A stretch of DNA of 64,000 bases from Williamsia limnetica (GTDB taxonomy: Bacteria > Actinomycetota > Actinomycetes > Mycobacteriales > Mycobacteriaceae): positions 235,878-299,877 of the forward strand of contig NZ_QJSP01000006.1 of the NCBI RefSeq assembly GCF_003217475.1. The letters are read 5' to 3'. The notes below the pieces were generated by a model. It did no database searches. It saw only the letters and a list, made by a program, of their open reading frames with translations, and was not told the origin of the DNA. Shown in pieces: positions 43,916-53,397 of this stretch. Each line of letters opens with the position of its first letter. Position 1 is the first letter of the stretch. The translations under genes were made by a program, and so were the position numbers.

Positions 43916-45265
43916 ATGAGCGAACAACCGATCGTGCTGTGGCTACGCCGAGACCTGCGACTCAGCGATCTACCACCACTGCTGGCAGCCCAAGGACGAC
44001 AGGTGCTGGCGTGTTTTGTACTCGACCCCACGCTCGAGGCGTCATCGGGTGATCGCAGACTGACCTTCCTGTACGACTCGTTGCGCGACATCGAGGATCA
44101 ACTCGACGGTTCGTTGCTGGTCGTGCGCGGCGAGGCGGACAAGGTGATCCCCAAGATTGCGAAGTCGATCGACGCCGGCGCCGTCCACATCAGCGCCGAC
44201 TACTCGCCCTACGGTGTGCGCCGCGACGACAAGGTCCGAAAGGCGCTCGGAGACATCCCTCTCCAGGAGGAAGGCTCCCCGTACGCGGTTGCGCCGGGCC
44301 GAGTCCTCAAGGACGACGGCGAGCGGTACCGGGTGTTCACCCCGTACTTCCGCAAATGGCGCGAGCACGGTTGGCGCGACCCCGCGGACACCGGGGTCAA
44401 CAGCGCGACGTGGATGAAGCCGGGCGATGTCTCAGGGGTCCGTTCCACAGTCATACCGAAATCGAAGGGTGAGTTGGACATCCCCGCAGGCGAGCGGGCG
44501 GCATACGCCCGGTTTGCAGAATTCATGGCGGACGACATCGACGGATACGACGACGACCGGAACCGTCCCGACCACGCGTCGACCAGTCGGATGTCGGCCT
44601 ACCTCAAGTTCGGCAACATCCATCCGAGGGCGCTGCTCGCCGACCTCGAGAACAGCGAAGGCACCGGCCGCGCCGCCTACATCCGTGAGTTGGCGTTCCG
44701 GGACTTCTACGCAGACGTCCTACATCAACGTCCTGACAGTAGTTGGTGGAATCTCAACAAGAAATTCGATGCGATACAACATGATTCGGGCAAGGACGCC
44801 GATGCGGACTTCGACGCCTGGCGCGAAGGCAAGACCGGATTCCCGATCGTCGACGCCGGCATGAGGCAGCTGTCGGAAAGCGGTTTCATGCACAACCGAT
44901 TACGGATGATCGTCGGATCGTTCCTGGTCAAAGATCTACACCTACCGTGGCAGCGGGGCGCCGCCTGGTTCCTCGATCAACTGACCGACGGCGACATGGC
45001 CAACAATCAGCACGGCTGGCAGTGGGTGGCCGGCTGCGGCACCGACGCTGCGCCCTACTTCCGCGTGTTCAACCCGATCACCCAGGGCAAGAAGTTCGAT
45101 CCGTCGGGTGATTACGTGCGGCGCTGGGTGCCAGAACTACGGGAGATCAGCGGCGCCGCTGTCCACGAACCGGGTGACGCGCGACCCGCCGACTACCCCG
45201 AACCGATCGTCGACCACAAAACCGAGCGACAGGTCGCGCTGGATCGCTACCAGAGTCTCGCCTGA
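43916..45265 (+). CDS. phrB: Deoxyribodipyrimidine photolyase
   Basis: A 449-residue class I CPD photolyase/cryptochrome. The N-terminal antenna domain begins IVLWLRRDLRLSD; the FAD domain carries TSRMSAYLKFGNIHPR, ELAFRDFYADVL, GKTGFPIVDAGMRQL and WQWVAGCGTDAAPYFRVFNP, with the tryptophans expected for electron transfer. It repairs UV pyrimidine dimers using light. ATG 43916 is used; a GTG directly before it is an alternative. The 96 bp upstream has no strong signal except CAGGAT 6 nt before the ATG. Confidence 0.94.
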   Translation: MSEQPIVLWLRRDLRLSDLPPLLAAQGRQVLACFVLDPTLEASSGDRRLTFLYDSLRDIEDQLDGSLLVVRGEADKVIPKIAKSIDAGAVHISADYSPYGVRRDDKVRKALGDIPLQEEGSPYAVAPGRVLKDDGERYRVFTPYFRKWREHGWRDPADTGVNSATWMKPGDVSGVRSTVIPKSKGELDIPAGERAAYARFAEFMADDIDGYDDDRNRPDHASTSRMSAYLKFGNIHPRALLADLENSEGTGRAAYIRELAFRDFYADVLHQRPDSSWWNLNKKFDAIQHDSGKDADADFDAWREGKTGFPIVDAGMRQLSESGFMHNRLRMIVGSFLVKDLHLPWQRGAAWFLDQLTDGDMANNQHGWQWVAGCGTDAAPYFRVFNPITQGKKFDPSGDYVRRWVPELREISGAAVHEPGDARPADYPEPIVDHKTERQVALDRYQSLA

Positions 45266-45302
45266 CGGGCACACACGGCGGCGCTGTCGGCACGGTCGGT
45301 CA

Positions 45303-46052
45303 CTAGCGCGCTTTCCACTCCGGCGGGCGTTTCTCGAAGAACGCATTGATCCCTTCGCGCATGTCGTCGGACGCCAGAATTTTCTCCTGGGCCCGCCCAG
45401 TCGCCTCCCAACCTGTGGCGTCGGCTGCTGCGTACTGCTCGTTCAGCGCAGCCAGGGTCGCCCGCACCGCAACGGGTCCGGATGCGTTGATGTCCTCGGC
45501 GAGCAGCTGGGCGTCGGCCAGTGCCTGTCCCGGTTCGCTGACGACGTTCACCAGACCCAGATCGTAGGCCCGCTGCGCGGTCAGCCCGGCGCCGGTGATG
45601 AGTAGTTGGCGCGCGATGTTGGGCGGCAGCGCGCGAGTGACCCGGAACAAGGCGCCGGAGGTGGCGACCAGCCCACGCCGGGTCTCGGGCAGCGCCATCC
45701 GCGCTGCCGTGGACGCGACGATGAGGTCGCAGGCCAGCGCGATCTCCAGACCGCCACCCATGCAGGGACCCTCGACCGCCGCGATCAGCGGTTTGATCCG
45801 CTGACGCCGGATGATGCCGTACTCGCCGCCGCGATCGGTGCGAGCCCCTGCGCCGTCCTTCAGGTCCGTGCCCGCGCAGAACACCTTCGGCGTGCCGGTG
45901 ATGACCCCGGCCCACAGCGTGTCGTCGTCATCGAGTCGGTCGAGGGCCGCGGAGATCCCCAGTGCCATCTCCACATTGATGGCGTTGCGCTTGTCCTCCC
46001 GGTCCAGGTGGACGATCAGCGTGCGACCCCGGACTTCTTCACGAATCGGCAT
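45303..46052 (-). CDS. Enoyl-CoA hydratase/isomerase (crotonase) family protein
   Basis: A 249-residue crotonase. Oxyanion-hole segments are VFCAGTDLKDG and GPCMGGGLEIALACDL. Of the two catalytic glutamates of classical hydratases, the first is present (LPETRRGL) while the second position appears to be Gln in ARQLLITG, so dehydration/hydration may be slow or replaced by another CoA-thioester reaction. TACGTT ends 6 nt before the ATG, suggesting a leaderless transcript. It is downstream and codirectional with the ABC importer, whose last gene starts 97 nt upstream on the opposite edge. Confidence 0.85.
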   Translation of the reverse strand: MPIREEVRGRTLIVHLDREDKRNAINVEMALGISAALDRLDDDDTLWAGVITGTPKVFCAGTDLKDGAGARTDRGGEYGIIRRQRIKPLIAAVEGPCMGGGLEIALACDLIVASTAARMALPETRRGLVATSGALFRVTRALPPNIARQLLITGAGLTAQRAYDLGLVNVVSEPGQALADAQLLAEDINASGPVAVRATLAALNEQYAAADATGWEATGRAQEKILASDDMREGINAFFEKRPPEWKAR

Positions 46053-46090
46053 CCATGAAACGTAGCAAGCACCCGCTGGACGGCCCCGTG

Positions 46091-47149
46091 TCAGATGGGC
46101 TTCTTGAGATCCGGATTCTCGGCGTAGACCTCCTGGATCAGCGACATGTCGAAGAGTTGCTCCGCGGCGATCTCGTAGCCGGCCTTGGCCAGTGCTTCGA
46201 TGTTGAGGTCGATCAACGCGGGGGTCATGGTCAGCAGACCGTTGGCCTTGCTGTCGTCGTTGACGACCAACAGGTTCTGGGCCTCGGCCTCTTTGGTCTG
46301 CTCACCGAGCTCGAGCCCGAGATCCTTGCCGTACTTGGTGACGGCCAGCTCGGCGGACTTCGCCGGATCGGCCACTGCGTCGTACCAGCCCTGGATGTCG
46401 GCCTTGAGGAACGCCTTGAGCTTGTCGCGTTCGTTGTCGATCGTCTCCTGCCGGACCACAAGGGTCTCGGCGACGAGGGGCAGGTTGAAATCGGCGAACA
46501 GGAAGTTGGCGTTCGGGAACCCGCCTTCGGCGAGCGTGATCGGCTCGTTCGTCACGTACGAGACCCAGCCGTCGACCTCGCCGGTGGTCAGCGGCGTCGG
46601 GTCGTACTGGACGGTGATCTTCTGAACGTCCGAATCGACCATTCCGTTGGCCGTCAACAGCGCCTTGAAGACGTTCTCGTTCGACGCCTGGACCCCGATC
46701 TTCTTGCCTCTCATATCCTGTGGCGAGAGGATCGGGCTCTGCGCACCGGAGACGATGCAGAACGGATTCTTCTGGAACGTCGCGGCGATCGTCTTGAGGG
46801 CCGCGCCCTGCAGGATGACGGGGGCGGTGAGTTGCGGCGCGGTCATACCGATCCACACCTTGTTGGACGTCAGGCCGGTTTCGACGCCGGTGCCCGGGCC
46901 GCCGCCGGTGATGAGTTCAGGGGTACCGAGCCCCGCCGCCTCGTAGTACCCGTTCTCGATGGCGAAGTATTCGCCTGCGAATTCGATGTTCTTCTGCCAC
47001 GACAGCTGCACCTTGGGGTTGGTGGCGCTGCCACCACCGCTGTCGCTGCTGCCGGAGCTACAGGCGGCGAGAACACTCGCGCTGCCCACGGCGCCGCCGG
47101 CGATCATCGAATACCGAAGGAACGACCGGCGGTCGAACGTATAGGCCAT
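46091..47149 (-). CDS. ABC transporter substrate-binding lipoprotein, NMT1/THI5-like
   Basis: A 352-residue solute-binding protein. The N-terminus has a twin-arginine motif DRRSFLRY (R7, R8) and a lipobox ending at C30 (VLAAC), so it is probably a Tat-exported lipoprotein. The mature part begins with 'SWQKNIEFAGEYFAIENGYYE', the signature of the NMT1/THI5/SsuA group that binds pyrimidines, thiamine precursors, sulfonates or similar. ATG 47149 has GGAG 7 nt upstream. A 118 bp gap with small hairpins separates it from the permease gene, which would allow higher expression of the binding protein. Confidence 0.88.
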   Translation of the reverse strand: MAYTFDRRSFLRYSMIAGGAVGSASVLAACSSGSSDSGGGSATNPKVQLSWQKNIEFAGEYFAIENGYYEAAGLGTPELITGGGPGTGVETGLTSNKVWIGMTAPQLTAPVILQGAALKTIAATFQKNPFCIVSGAQSPILSPQDMRGKKIGVQASNENVFKALLTANGMVDSDVQKITVQYDPTPLTTGEVDGWVSYVTNEPITLAEGGFPNANFLFADFNLPLVAETLVVRQETIDNERDKLKAFLKADIQGWYDAVADPAKSAELAVTKYGKDLGLELGEQTKEAEAQNLLVVNDDSKANGLLTMTPALIDLNIEALAKAGYEIAAEQLFDMSLIQEVYAENPDLKKPI

Positions 47150-47267
47150 CTGAGGACTCCTTGTGTTGAGCGTGCTTCGCACGACGGTAGGGCGGCCTGG
47201 TTTCGGCCAGATTTCGCGCGCGGATTGCTTTGTTACGTAATCGGGTTCGCCACCGAGCGGGCCGTGA

Positions 47268-48137
47268 TCAGGTGGGTTTGGTGCCCATCTGGGCCAGGAC
47301 GAGCTTTTCCGCGACTCCGACGAAGGCGTAGAGCACGATCGAAGCGACCGTGATGACCAGCACCGAGGCCCAGAGTTCGTTGTAGGCGGCTGCAGGCAGG
47401 GCCTGCTGCAACGTGGCGCCCAGACCAGTGTTGGTGCCTAGCCACTCGGCGACAGTTGCGCCGATCATGGCGCCGGGTACGGATACTTTGGCCGCGGCGA
47501 ACAGCGCCGGCACCGCCGAGGGCAGCGACGCCATCCGCATCGAGGTCATCCGGGTGCCGCCGTAGGCGACGATGACGTCGTTGATCTGCTTGGGTGCGTT
47601 GGCGAGTCCGGTCATGATCATCACCAGGGCAGGGAAGAACACGACGATGCCGCCCATGACGGCGACCACCGCGACCCCGCGGCCGACCACCAGTGTGATC
47701 AGGGGCGTCATCGCGACCAGCGGAACCGAACGGAGCAACATGGCGATGGGCATGAATGTCTGTGCGACAGGCCGGAACATCACGAACAGTGCCGCCGCGA
47801 TGATGGCGGCGCCCATCCCGCACACAAAACCTATTCCCGCGTCTTTCAACGTGATCCAAAGGTTGTCCAGGATTTCGCTGCGGTTTGTCGCCGACGCCGG
47901 CTCGGTGAACAGATAGTGGAAGACGTCGATCGGGGTCTTGCCGATGATGGGGCCGATGTCGGGAAAGGCCAGCAGGAACAGCCACCAGATCACCAGGATC
48001 AGGAAGAACGAGATGATCAGGGAGCCGATGAACTTCGCGATCTCCCAGGAGATCGCCTTCGCGTTGCCCGAGTTGGCCTGCGCGGCAGCGGCGGCGGGGA
48101 CCGGTGCCGACGGCGGTGCCTTGGTGGTGGCGGTCAT
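47268..48137 (-). CDS. ABC importer permease (SsuC/ThiX type)
   Basis: A 289-residue permease: an Ala/Pro-rich cytoplasmic N-terminus of about 30 residues, then six hydrophobic helices. The EAA loop is at 'VAYGGTRMTSMRMASLPSAVPALFAAAK' (positions about 183-210), which contacts the ATPase. ATG 48137 overlaps the upstream permease stop by 4 nt. With the second permease it would form a heterodimeric channel. Confidence 0.88.
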   Translation of the reverse strand: MTATTKAPPSAPVPAAAAAQANSGNAKAISWEIAKFIGSLIISFFLILVIWWLFLLAFPDIGPIIGKTPIDVFHYLFTEPASATNRSEILDNLWITLKDAGIGFVCGMGAAIIAAALFVMFRPVAQTFMPIAMLLRSVPLVAMTPLITLVVGRGVAVVAVMGGIVVFFPALVMIMTGLANAPKQINDVIVAYGGTRMTSMRMASLPSAVPALFAAAKVSVPGAMIGATVAEWLGTNTGLGATLQQALPAAAYNELWASVLVITVASIVLYAFVGVAEKLVLAQMGTKPT

Positions 48138-48943
48138 TTGCTGCCTGCCATTCCGGTGCTGTAACGGGTGACGTAGGTCGAGATCACCGCGACGATCGCG
48201 TACCCCACACCGGCGACGGCGCCGGCGACGAGCGCGATGGCCCACACCGCCGGGATGTCGCCGCGCTGCTGGGCAACGATGAGTGCCGGTCCTGCCCCGC
48301 GTTCGGGCATGGCCAGGAACTCACCGAGCACCGCGCCGAGGACGGCTGCCGGGGCGGCGATCTTCAGGGCGGCAAAGGTACTGGGCAGGGCGGAGACAAC
48401 CCGGACCCGGACGAGCTGGGCGATGGTCCCGCCGCCGTACACCTTCACCAGGTCGAGGCTGGCCTGGTGCGGTGACCGAAGACCGGCGAGGGTGCCGATC
48501 ATCGTGGTGAAGAAGACGGAGATGGCAGCCAGGAAGATGATCATCGTCTGGACTTCGGCGAAGGCGACCTGGACGATCGGGGCGACCGCGATGATCGGGG
48601 TGCAGTAGCTGATGATCGCGAGCTGGGTCGCGACCCCCTCGATCAGCGGGATGATGACCACCATCAGGGCGAGCCCGATGGCGAGCACGTTGCCCCACAT
48701 GAACCCACGGAGCGACAGTTCGATGGTCGGGCCGAAGTTGTTGGCGTAGTAGGTCCATCCCTGGTCACCGATGGTCTGCAGTACGGCCCAGGGGGTAGGG
48801 ATGGTGCCCTTGAACCATTCGAAGTGCCCGGCGACGGACCAGAGCAGCAGGACCACGATGATGCCGGTCGCGCCGGCGCCCCAGCGTTTGCCGGCCTGCT
48901 GGGCACGACCGGTGAAAGGCGTTGTGGCTGCGAGGGTGCTCAC
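48134..48943 (-). CDS. ABC importer permease (SsuC/ThiX type), second subunit
   Basis: A 269-residue BPD_transp_1 permease with six helices and the EAA loop near [21 protein letters not shown]. Paralogue of the adjacent permease. Overlaps the ATPase stop and the next permease start by 4 nt each, so the three genes are translationally chained. Confidence 0.88.
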   Translation of the reverse strand: MSTLAATTPFTGRAQQAGKRWGAGATGIIVVLLLWSVAGHFEWFKGTIPTPWAVLQTIGDQGWTYYANNFGPTIELSLRGFMWGNVLAIGLALMVVIIPLIEGVATQLAIISYCTPIIAVAPIVQVAFAEVQTMIIFLAAISVFFTTMIGTLAGLRSPHQASLDLVKVYGGGTIAQLVRVRVVSALPSTFAALKIAAPAAVLGAVLGEFLAMPERGAGPALIVAQQRGDIPAVWAIALVAGAVAGVGYAIVAVISTYVTRYSTGMAGSK

Positions 48944-49791
48944 GCCACCCCCGCCGTTCCCTTGCTGCCGAAGAGCAGTCCGCTGAGGTGATCGTGCAGT
49001 GCATGGAACTCGGGGGTGCGCATCATCTCGGGCACCCGTGGCCGAGGCAGGTCGATGTCCACCATCTCGAGGATGGTGCCCGGCCGCGGACTCATCACCG
49101 CGACCACGTCCGAGAGGAATACGGCCTCACCGATGCCGTGGGTGACCATCAACGTGGTCGCAGGCTTCTCTGTCCAGATCCTGAGTAGTTCGATGTTGAG
49201 GCGTTGGCGGGTCATGTCGTCGAGTGCGCCGAACGGTTCGTCGAGCAGCAAGGCGGTCGGCTTCACCACGAGCGCTCTAGCGATCGAGACCCGTTGGCGC
49301 ATACCGCCGGACAAGGTCGCGGGTTTGGCCTTCTCGAAACCCTTGAGACCCACGAGCTCGATCAGATCCGCGATCGCGGTCTTGTCGATCGGGAGGCCCG
49401 CGACCTGCAGGGGGAGTTTGATGTTCGACTCCACGCTGCGCCAGGGCAACAACGCCGAGTCCTGGAACGCGATACCGAGGCCGTGTTGTGATTGCAGCTC
49501 TCTGGGGGAGCGCCCGTTCATCAGCGCGGTACCCGCCGTCGACTCCTCGAGCCCGGCGAGGATCCGCAGCACCGTCGACTTGCCGCAGCCAGAGGGTCCG
49601 AGCAGTGACAGGAAGGCACCTTCGGAAGTTTGCAGGTCGACGTCGTGCAGCGCGGTCACGGACGAACCACCGCGCAGGCCCGCGGACTTGAATTCCTTGG
49701 TCAGCCCGGAGATGTTGATCCCGGTGCCGAGCGGGCGCGCGGTCTTGACGGTGGCGACCGGATCGGTGTCCGGGATGTCGGTGGAGCTCAT
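48940..49791 (-). CDS. ABC importer ATP-binding protein (SsuB/TauB type)
   Basis: A 283-residue ATPase: Walker [11 protein letters not shown]-loop [12 protein letters not shown], signature [15 protein letters not shown], Walker [13 protein letters not shown] and switch H in VTHGIGEAV. The Q-loop and 'FGALDDMTR' are typical of the nitrate/sulfonate/taurine family. It heads the four-gene importer operon (ATPase, permease, permease, binding protein). TAGCGT lies 8 nt before the ATG, and a GlnR-like box is centred about 43 nt upstream of the start. Confidence 0.92.
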   Translation of the reverse strand: MSSTDIPDTDPVATVKTARPLGTGINISGLTKEFKSAGLRGGSSVTALHDVDLQTSEGAFLSLLGPSGCGKSTVLRILAGLEESTAGTALMNGRSPRELQSQHGLGIAFQDSALLPWRSVESNIKLPLQVAGLPIDKTAIADLIELVGLKGFEKAKPATLSGGMRQRVSIARALVVKPTALLLDEPFGALDDMTRQRLNIELLRIWTEKPATTLMVTHGIGEAVFLSDVVAVMSPRPGTILEMVDIDLPRPRVPEMMRTPEFHALHDHLSGLLFGSKGTAGVA

Positions 49792-49826
49792 ATTCCGCGA
49801 CGCTAGGCGGCGCTGGTTTCTTGCGC

Positions 49827-49842
49827 GTTACGCACGCGTTAC
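49827..49842 (-). promoter_or_regulatory. GlnR-like nitrogen control box upstream of ABC importer
   Basis: On the minus strand GTAAC-GCGTGC-GTAAC, two direct GTAAC half-sites with a 6-bp spacer (AC-n9-AC), as in GlnR boxes of streptomycetes and mycobacteria. Centred about 43 bp upstream of the ATPase start, where a TAGCGT -10 lies 8 nt before the ATG, a good place for an activator. The same 121 bp also holds the promoter of the divergent glycosyltransferase. Confidence 0.55.
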
Positions 49843-49912
49843 TGCCCTCGTACCCAATCCCCAGGTGATCATCGATTCGGCAGCAACGGTTTTCGGTGAC
49901 TATCGTGCGGGC

Positions 49913-51205
49913 ATGCAGATTGTGCTGATGTTCTACGGGAGCCGCGGCGATATCCAGCCCGGCATCGCAGCGGGCCTTGAATTGCAGAGACGTGGCCACG
50001 ACGTCGCGATCGCCGTCCCGCCGAACTTCGTCGACTTCGCCACCGGCCTGGGGCTCCGGGCCTACCCGGTCGGTCTCGACACCTCATCGGTCTGGGACAC
50101 CCCGAATGCGAAGAAGGTACTCGCGACGAAGAACCCGTACACCAAGTTCACGCTCGCGTCCGAGACGATCAAGGCCGGGTTCGCCGCGTTCGACGCGGAC
50201 ATGATCGCGCTGCTCTGCGGACCCGACCCGGTGTTGTCGGGAGTCGACGCGCTCGTCAGCGGTCCGCTGTGTCAGGAGCGTGTGTACGGCTTCGCCGAGA
50301 AACTGGGCATCGCGTTCTCGGTCATGAGATTTGGTCCGTTCTCGGAGAACGGGATCATCGGAGCGATTCCGGGGGTGACCCGAGACCTGCCTCCGCGGGT
50401 CAATCGGGCGTCGTGGCGGGTGTCGGATGCGCTGACCTGGACGTTCACCAGGGGAGCCGAGAACACCTTCCGGAGCAAGCTAGACCTCGAACCTGCGTCC
50501 GGGTCGCTGCAAGAGCGACTCACTCGCGACGGCGCGGTCCAGGTGCAGGCCTACGACCCAATCCTGTTCCCGGGGCTTGCCGAGGAATGGGGTGAGGCGA
50601 AACCGATCGTCGGCTACCTCGACCTCCCCGCCGCGGCGCGCGGCGGCCTCACCGAATCGTCCCGGTCCGACCCGGCGTTGTGGTCGTGGCTGACCGAGGG
50701 GGACCCGCCGGTGCACATCACGTTCGGCAGCGTGCCGGTGCGCGACCCCGTCGCATTGACCGACGTGATCGTCCGCGCCGCGCGGTCGGTGGGGGTCCGC
50801 ACCCTGATCACGATGAAGGGCAGGTCCGACGGCCCCGACCCGGCGCACCCCGACGTCTATTTCGCGCGCGCACTCGATCACGCCGCCGTGTTGCCCCACT
50901 GCCGGGCGATCGTCCACCACGGGGGAGCGGGCACCACCGCCGCCGGTCTGCGCGCCGGACTACCCACGATGGTCTGCTCCGGCGGCGCCGACCAGGCCTA
51001 CTGGGGCGCCCAGGTGACGCGACTGAAGGTCGGTACCGCCACTCGGCTCAAGGGCCTCGACGAGGCCACGCTGACCGCCGGTCTCCGAGAGATCCTGACT
51101 CCGGAGGCGGGTGAGCACGCGCGGTTGTTGGCGCAGCACCTCATCGCCCCGGACGTGGCGGTGTCGCGGGCGGTGGACATCCTCGAGAGGTCCGCGGCCG
51201 CCTGA
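49913..51205 (+). CDS. GT1-family glycosyltransferase
   Basis: A 430-residue GT-B enzyme. N-terminus VLMFYGSRGDIQPGIAAGLELQ is the acceptor-domain hallmark; the donor-site motif is LPHCRAIVHHGGAGTTAAGLRAG with HHGGAGT. It resembles sterol and antibiotic UDP-glucosyltransferases and the glycopeptidolipid rhamnosyltransferases of mycobacteria. Acceptor unknown. TATCGT ends 6 nt before the ATG, so possibly leaderless. Longer frames upstream run antisense through the ATPase gene and are rejected. Confidence 0.88.
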   Translation: MQIVLMFYGSRGDIQPGIAAGLELQRRGHDVAIAVPPNFVDFATGLGLRAYPVGLDTSSVWDTPNAKKVLATKNPYTKFTLASETIKAGFAAFDADMIALLCGPDPVLSGVDALVSGPLCQERVYGFAEKLGIAFSVMRFGPFSENGIIGAIPGVTRDLPPRVNRASWRVSDALTWTFTRGAENTFRSKLDLEPASGSLQERLTRDGAVQVQAYDPILFPGLAEEWGEAKPIVGYLDLPAAARGGLTESSRSDPALWSWLTEGDPPVHITFGSVPVRDPVALTDVIVRAARSVGVRTLITMKGRSDGPDPAHPDVYFARALDHAAVLPHCRAIVHHGGAGTTAAGLRAGLPTMVCSGGADQAYWGAQVTRLKVGTATRLKGLDEATLTAGLREILTPEAGEHARLLAQHLIAPDVAVSRAVDILERSAAA

Positions 51206-51213
51206 CGCACAAT

Positions 51214-51278
51214 CCGAAATTGGGGCCTTTTGGCGAGCAAACCCGCAGGTGAGCTCCGCCAAAAGGCCCCATTTCCGG
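51214..51278. repeat. 65-bp palindromic element, copy 6
   Basis: Between convergent glycosyltransferase and ABC-2 permease genes, 8 nt and 11 nt from their stops. It has the best stem of the set: 20 of 22 outer positions pair, including GGGGCCTTTTGGCG on the left. The loop half AGGTGAGC-n-CCGCC is shared with copy 4. Confidence 0.78.
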
Positions 51279-51289
51279 GTGGTCGGGGA

Positions 51290-52504
51290 CTAGCCCTTGA
51301 TTGCTTCCATCCACTTGACCCGCGCACCGGTGCGCAGGATGTTGCGCTGGTAGATGCGGGCGGCCAGCCAGGTGGCGATGGCGCAGGCGATGATCATCAA
51401 CACGATGGTGGCGATCACCTGGAAGATCGATGCGTCGCCGGTCGCGATACGCATCGGCATGATCGACGCCGAGAACGGTGGGATCCAGGCGAGGGTCTGC
51501 ATCAGGGTGCTGTCGAGCGCGTTGATGCCGAAGATGGCGGCATAGATGACGGCCATGGCCAGGATCGTCAGTGGCGCAGAACTCGATCCCAGCTCTTCCT
51601 GTCGAGACACCACGGCACCGGTGGCGGCGTACAGGGTTGCGAAGAACAGGAATCCGAGGATGAACCAGACGATGACGGCGGCGAACATGGAACCGGCGGT
51701 CGACGGTACGTCGAGCAGGCCGGTCGCCAGCGCCGTTATCAGGGCTGTGCCGCCGAGTAGGACCACCTGCGCAAACGCCATGAGCCCGATGCCGACGATC
51801 TTGCCCCACAACAGGTGCAGTGGCTTGATGGTGGCGAGCAGCAGTTCGACGACGCGCGATGTCTTCTCCTCCACCACGCCGGCAGCAACCATGGAGCCAC
51901 CCTGCAACACCGCGAACATCAGCAGGGACACACCGGTCAGTGCGATGGCGATCCGTTGTCCCTCATTGGGTTTGGCCGGTTCGGTTTCGGTGACGTTGAG
52001 CGTGGAATCGGCTGTGATGGCGGCGAGGTCGACGTTTTCTGCGGCCAGCGCCTTGCTCAATCCGTCTTGGCTGACGGACGTGCGCAGCACGCCTTCGAGG
52101 GTGCCGTCCAGATCGTCTTTGGTGATCGCGTCGTAGCTGTTGCCGGTGCCGGTCGGCACGAGAGCGACCGCGACATCGCCCTTTTCGGCTTCCGTTCGAG
52201 CTTCGTCGGCGTCGGCAAGGGGCACGATCTCGATCTTCTCGCCCGATGCGTCACCGACCTCGACGATCGTCTGTGACATCTCCGGGTTGTCGCCGACCAG
52301 CCCCACCTTGGTGGCTTTGTCGTTGCCGGTGAAGATCGACAGGACGATGATGCCCGCGATGATGACCACCAGCAGGATGATGTTGGTGATGATGAAGGAC
52401 TTGGTCGCGGCCCGGGTGGTGATCTCGCGACGGGCGACGAGGCTGATGGCCCGGCCGGCACCGAGGCGGCCAGAGCTGGGAGTCTGAGAAGAATTGAAGC
52501 TCAT
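51290..52504 (-). CDS. ABC-2 type exporter permease (NatB-like)
   Basis: A 404-residue ABC-2 permease: a cytoplasmic N-terminus with ARREITTRAATKSF, one helix at about 37-58, a ~115-residue extracellular domain (VGLVGDNPEMSQTIV...), then five to six helices with VEEKTSRVVELLLAT, the cytoplasmic coupling motif of the NatB family. It would export small ions or lipophilic compounds with the ATPase next door. ATG 52504 overlaps the ATPase stop by 4 nt. Confidence 0.87.
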   Translation of the reverse strand: MSFNSSQTPSSGRLGAGRAISLVARREITTRAATKSFIITNIILLVVIIAGIIVLSIFTGNDKATKVGLVGDNPEMSQTIVEVGDASGEKIEIVPLADADEARTEAEKGDVAVALVPTGTGNSYDAITKDDLDGTLEGVLRTSVSQDGLSKALAAENVDLAAITADSTLNVTETEPAKPNEGQRIAIALTGVSLLMFAVLQGGSMVAAGVVEEKTSRVVELLLATIKPLHLLWGKIVGIGLMAFAQVVLLGGTALITALATGLLDVPSTAGSMFAAVIVWFILGFLFFATLYAATGAVVSRQEELGSSSAPLTILAMAVIYAAIFGINALDSTLMQTLAWIPPFSASIMPMRIATGDASIFQVIATIVLMIIACAIATWLAARIYQRNILRTGARVKWMEAIKG

Positions 52505-53397
52505 GCGGATACAACCTCTCGGAACAGTTCGGTCAGATCGGGCTTGGACAGGGCGAAGTGCGTGACCGGCCCGGTGGCGAGTGCGGCGGCGAGGATGGCT
52601 TGCTCGTCGGTGCCGGGGGTCAGGCTCACCGTCGTGAGGGCGCCGCGCTGCACGCTGCCCTGCACGCCGGGTAGATGGTCGGCCCATCCGGAGGGTGCGG
52701 CCGGGGCGCCCACGTCCAGCCGGATCTCGCCGGTGGATCGGAGGTCGTCGACCGTGCCGAGAGCTCGCATGGTTCCCTTGGTGATGATCCCGACCCGATC
52801 GCACAGTCGCTGGACCAACTCGAGCTGGTGGCTCGAGAAGATCACCGGTACCCCTTGCGCGGCCTTCTCTTTGAGCACGTCGCTCATCACGTCGACGGCG
52901 ACGGGGTCGAGGCCGGAGAACGGTTCGTCGAGCACCAGGACGTCAGGATTGTGGACCAGGGCGGCCGCGAGTTGCACTCGCTGCTGATTGCCCAGGCTCA
53001 GATTGTTGACGTCGTCGTTGATCCGTTCGTGGATCCCGAGTCGGCGCACCCAGGTCTCGACCTGATCGTCGGCCTCGGCCCGCGACAACCCGTGTAGCTG
53101 TGCGAGGAACGAGAGCTGCTTGCCGACTTTCATCTTGGGATAGAGGCCCCGCTCCTCGGGCATGTACCCGATGCGGCGGCGCAGGTCGAGATCGATGGGC
53201 CTCTCGCCGAGGCGTACCTGCCCCGAATCCGCGCCGAGGACGCCGAGGATGATGCGCATGGTGGTCGACTTGCCGGCACCGTTGGAACCGACGAATCCGA
53301 AGATCTCGCCGGGCGCGACGGTGAAGCTCATGTCCTGCAGGGCCGTGAGCGACCCGTACCTCTTGGTCAGTCTGTCGACGATCAGCGGGGCGGTCAC
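52501..53397 (-). CDS. ABC-2 exporter ATP-binding protein (NatA-like)
   Basis: A 298-residue ATPase: Walker A GSNGAGKST, Q-loop YMPEERGLYPKM, signature LSLGNQQRVQLAAAL (LSLGN instead of LSGGQ, normal for this group), Walker B VLVLDEPFSGLDP, switch H in SSHQLELV. A C-terminal ~80-residue extension is typical of DUF4162-containing NatA-type proteins. GTG 53397 overlaps the upstream gene by 4 nt. Third gene of the XRE-headed operon. Confidence 0.9.
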   Translation of the reverse strand: MTAPLIVDRLTKRYGSLTALQDMSFTVAPGEIFGFVGSNGAGKSTTMRIILGVLGADSGQVRLGERPIDLDLRRRIGYMPEERGLYPKMKVGKQLSFLAQLHGLSRAEADDQVETWVRRLGIHERINDDVNNLSLGNQQRVQLAAALVHNPDVLVLDEPFSGLDPVAVDVMSDVLKEKAAQGVPVIFSSHQLELVQRLCDRVGIITKGTMRALGTVDDLRSTGEIRLDVGAPAAPSGWADHLPGVQGSVQRGALTTVSLTPGTDEQAILAAALATGPVTHFALSKPDLTELFREVVSA

